Of a DNA stretch of 64,000 nucleotides, positions 61,034-64,000 are shown piece by piece. This DNA comes from Sabethes cyaneus (taxonomy: Eukaryota > Arthropoda > Insecta > Diptera > Culicidae), in the NCBI RefSeq assembly GCF_943734655.1, contig NC_071354.1, positions 226,604,397 to 226,668,396 of the forward strand, given 5' to 3'. The notes beneath the pieces were generated by a model. That model had not been told where the DNA came from. It did not search any database and was given only the letters and a program-made list of their open reading frames with translations. Made by a program: the position numbers and the translations under genes. The stretch's first letter is position 1, and each line of letters starts with the position of its first letter.

Positions 61034-62840
61034 GGGTAAGAATCCCACAATTCGCCCCCACCTCTAATTCGCCCTCCCATTGGTATTCCCGTGATTTAAC
61101 TCAATACATAGTTGAATTTTAAGTTGTTAGTTTAATTTATATTCAATTTAACTCAGTTTTCAGTTATTTGAATAGAATTCGTTGTGTTGTTTTATGTATT
61201 TTTATGTTTTAATGTGGTTTGAAAAATAGGTATTGTATTTAAGACGCGATTTTTCCATTCTCAAGAACGAGCACGCAAAGTCAAATTGAGGAAAAGTAAA
61301 GGAAAATCGTATCTTCTTGCACTTTTTTCGCATCAATTCGGTTATATCTGATTCAAATTTCATAATTGTGCATTTATTTTATTATTTTATCGCCATTCTG
61401 CTGAAAATAGAACATAAATGCACTGGGCGAAAACTGGGTATTGTAAATCATATGAGTTCCAAAATTCGCCCCGGTCGAATCTGTATATACTTAACCGAAC
61501 TTACTACGTGAACCAGCTTTCGCCCTCATCTATCAAACATTTACAAATATGCCACACATAAGCGGCAAACGATTAGTTTGTTCGCTGATTTATGTTTATC
61601 AAAATGGTCATGAGAATAAATCTGACTATTGGAAAATCATGCGAAAGATCCGTCTACTATATTAATGCAGATAAGAGCAATAAAATAGTTATCATGGATA
61701 AAACATTGAAAAGTATTTAAAGTGCAATGCAGACAACAAAGAAATAATCGTGGTGATAAAATAGAATATTTCGATAATATCATGAAATCTCTAATATCTT
61801 AGCATGGCAAACCCGGTCTAACCAAAAATGCTAGTTAAGAATTCCAAGTGATGTCAAAAAATATCCTAGTATTCCTAGTTGAGTAGGTAAGATAGGTATG
61901 CTTACCAGTTGCTAGAATATTTAATACAGTTAACCGGCATACCTATTTACAGACAGTGATTTACTAAACAATTTTTTTTTCTTCATCTTTTCATTGACTA
62001 TATAGCAGTTAAGCTTACTTATTTCTTGGGGAAGAGGTTAGGTTGTGGACTCGAGTCTCACCTTCGATTAGTCAATATATATAGCCCAATATCAAGATTT
62101 TCCAGTTCGTCTAATTTTTGATTGTTCACAATAAACATTTACTCTTTCCCAAAAAATTACTAAAGAATGATATAAGTAATCATTTTATAAGGTTATTTAA
62201 AGTATTAAAATAAACATTGTGCCATTTCGTATGCACTGAATTGTATTTATTCGCCCACTAATGAATTCAAAAAATAATCAGAAAAAGAGCCAACAGGACC
62301 ATTCATTTTAAATATCTTTGACGAGTATCAAAAGCCTTATTTTACTGCAATGAAAATAAACATTTGGCAAAAACCCACCTTCTCTGTGTTTTTTAGTTTT
62401 ACCGCATCAGGTATCAGGAGGTGATCAGTTTATTTCAATTTAGATTTACATTTAACGAATTCCTGATACAAATTGATTGCCATATTAAGCACTGGATAGA
62501 CACAATCTTAACGTTAAATAATAGTAACAACAATTCTAACAAAATAATTGAGGTTATTTGGGAAATTTGCAACAAATAACAAGTGGGCGAAATTTGGGTC
62601 ACATGGGGGACGAATTTTGGATCGCTATGGGCGAAATGTGGTACTAGAGGTTCCTGCTCAAAATTGAGTTTTTTACTATTAAATTTGAATTTTCGTTATT
62701 CCGAATAGCCAAAATAGATAGAATATTAATATACTGTCATACTTGTCTGAGTTCAGGGCTGATTTTATAATAATATGGCGATTTATTCATTTTACAACAT
62801 AAAAACCTGATAAAAGGGGCGAATTCTGGGGTCGTTACAC
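61034..62840. mobile_element. TA-flanked 1.8-kb element with GGGTAAGAATCCC ends
   Basis: Left end GGGTAAGAATCCCACAATTC followed by GCCCC. Right end GGGGCGAATTCTGGGG then TCGTTACAC. Both sides are bounded by TA (61032-61033, 62841-62842). The ends pair with several mismatches over 25 bp. Further GGGCGAA motifs lie inside each end (61427, 61467, 61518 and 62584, 62630). No long frame, so it is non-autonomous or dead. Likely pogo/mariner relation, like the 35.3-kb element. Confidence 0.65.
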
Positions 62841-62842
62841 TA

Positions 62843-63300
62843 TTTGGACTGAAGAAGATTGTAAGTGACATTTGAAATACGCGTATCTGTAAAAAAACGT
62901 AATATTTGGAGGAATGAAATATAATGGAACTTTTTCTCCAATTTAGTCGTTCATGTATGCAATTCTTGAATTCTTTCAATTTCATATTTCTTAGATTTTT
63001 TTCATTATGCTTTTGAGAATTGCGAATGCACGTGGATTCTGAAATCCTAGACATTTAGACATTTGGGAAGTCATGGATTATTGGGATAGGTTTCTTGAGG
63101 GTGTGTGGATTCTTGAAATCTTGGTTTATCTGGAAAAAGTTGTCCAGAACGCATGTTCTACCTCATGGAAAATTATCAAAATAGTTTTTGGATGCACAAT
63201 TTTTTTTCTCATATCCCATAGTATTTTAGAGAAAAAAATTCCACGATAGGACATTTTTTAGTTCATGCGAACTAAACGAAAGTTTTCGTTACGAATAAGA
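62843..63300. other. AT-rich spacer
   Basis: Nothing recognised between the TA-flanked element and the mariner fragment. Confidence 0.3.
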
Positions 63301-63302
63301 CA

Positions 63303-63710
63303 ATGACGTCGGAACTGTACCAAAAGGAGTGCCTCCAAACATAAATTTCGCCGTTCATTCGATCCCACCACCATCCCGTGATGTTTTGGCCAGATTTGAT
63401 AGGCTGTCATTACAGCAAAGTCGTTCAAAAATGGTATGCAGAGAAAGGGATCCAGTTAGTTCCGAAAGACGTTTACCCACCCAATTGCCACCATTGAGAA
63501 ATACTGGGCAATCATGAAGAGGAGACTCAAGGCAAAGGGAAAAGTTGTCAAAGACATCAATCAGATGAAAACCTGGTGGAATAGATAGCCAAAACGATGG
63601 ACTAAGAAAGTGTGCGCTGCCTAATGAGTCATATCACAAGAAAAGTTCGAGAATTCCTTCGAAGCCGTGACGAATAATTTTATCCGTATTTTTCTTAAGT
63701 TTGAAGAAAA
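63303..63710 (+). pseudogene. mariner (ITmD37E-like) transposase C-terminal fragment
   Basis: Shifting frames read SELYQKECLQ, then PVMFWPDLIGCHYSKVVQ, KWYAEKGIQLVPKDVYPP, EKYWAIMKRRLKAKGKVVKD, then NQMKTWW and SHITRKVREFL. WPDL holds the second catalytic Asp and EKYWAIMK the Glu about 37 residues on, matching the mosquito DD37E class. Frameshifts and stops break it, and the N-terminal DNA-binding half is absent. No terminal repeat found to the right. The enzyme would have cut and pasted TA-flanked transposons. Confidence 0.82.
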
Positions 63711-63719
63711 TGCTACATA

Positions 63720-64000
63720 TTTGTAAGAAAAGATCTTGAATTCAATAATAAATAACTGAAATACACGCATTTGTTTTTGTTCCAATACTATCTGAAGCAA
63801 GCTTTAAGACATATTTTATATGTATGGCTGGACCTTTTCGAATGACACTGAAATTCATTGCGATTCCTGGTTCAGGTTTCTTTGCAGAGTCCTCACTCTC
63901 TATAATTTAGCAATCATGCTAATGATGCCTTGAATGAAAATAGCTTTAATCACTCGCAACTCATCCTAAAAAGGTCGCTGGATTGATTCGGGCTTAGATT
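63720..64000. other. Terminal AT-rich sequence
   Basis: Nothing recognised. Confidence 0.3.

Overview
This is a non-coding-rich, transposon-dense stretch of an insect nuclear genome, most likely a culicine mosquito of Aedes type. The grounds are a tRNA-derived SINE family that I recognise as Feilai-like, an ITmD37E-like mariner transposase fragment, RTE-type LINEs, many MITEs, short introns of insect size where splicing can be inferred, and no prokaryotic operon structure. Species cannot be fixed from sequence alone. Almost all short ORFs in the window are chance frames in repeats.

Layout. 0.1-3.3 kb: an inverted copy of a foldback-like repeat and an inverted SINE pair. 3.5-4.0 kb: a possible two-exon gene end with a clean 57-bp intron. 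5.5-9.5 kb: broken RTE reverse transcriptases, one split by a hAT-like MITE. 12-14.4 kb: a SINE with target-site duplication, then a GC-rich low-repeat island. 14.4-17.8 kb: a retroposon whose (TAC)n tail has grown to about 1.5 kb and runs into a (CCCAGT)n array. 18.3-27 kb: three tandem paralogous genes for small secreted six-cysteine glycoproteins, the best protein-coding content of the window. A 2.95-kb Helitron-like element packed with a 143-bp internal satellite lies between the first two. 27.9-28.4 kb: a complete SINE. 29.3-32.6 kb: a nearly full-length RTE (endonuclease plus reverse transcriptase in one frame) inserted with a 15-bp duplication exactly inside an older Jockey-like reverse transcriptase.

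32.8-50 kb is dominated by a degenerate minisatellite with a unit near 18 bp. It reads in one orientation up to 39.05 kb and in the opposite orientation from 42.5 kb, around a 3.5-kb low-repeat centre. It is riddled with MITEs, retroposon ends and hammerhead-like ribozyme motifs, and contains an internal duplication with an inverted segment. 50.2-51.0 kb: a second copy of the (TAC)-tailed retroposon with a perfect 17-bp duplication. 51-55 kb: mostly unrecognised, partly GC-rich. 55.3-56.0 kb: a weak two-exon gene candidate on the minus strand. 56-64 kb: a pogo/mariner-like MITE, a 108-bp MITE inside a SINE, a 1.06-kb near-perfect palindrome, a 1.8-kb TA-flanked element and the mariner transposase fragment.

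No metabolic pathway or operon is present. The biology here is a small tandem secreted-protein family embedded in successive layers of mobile DNA, several of which carry their insertion footprints so the order of events can be read.
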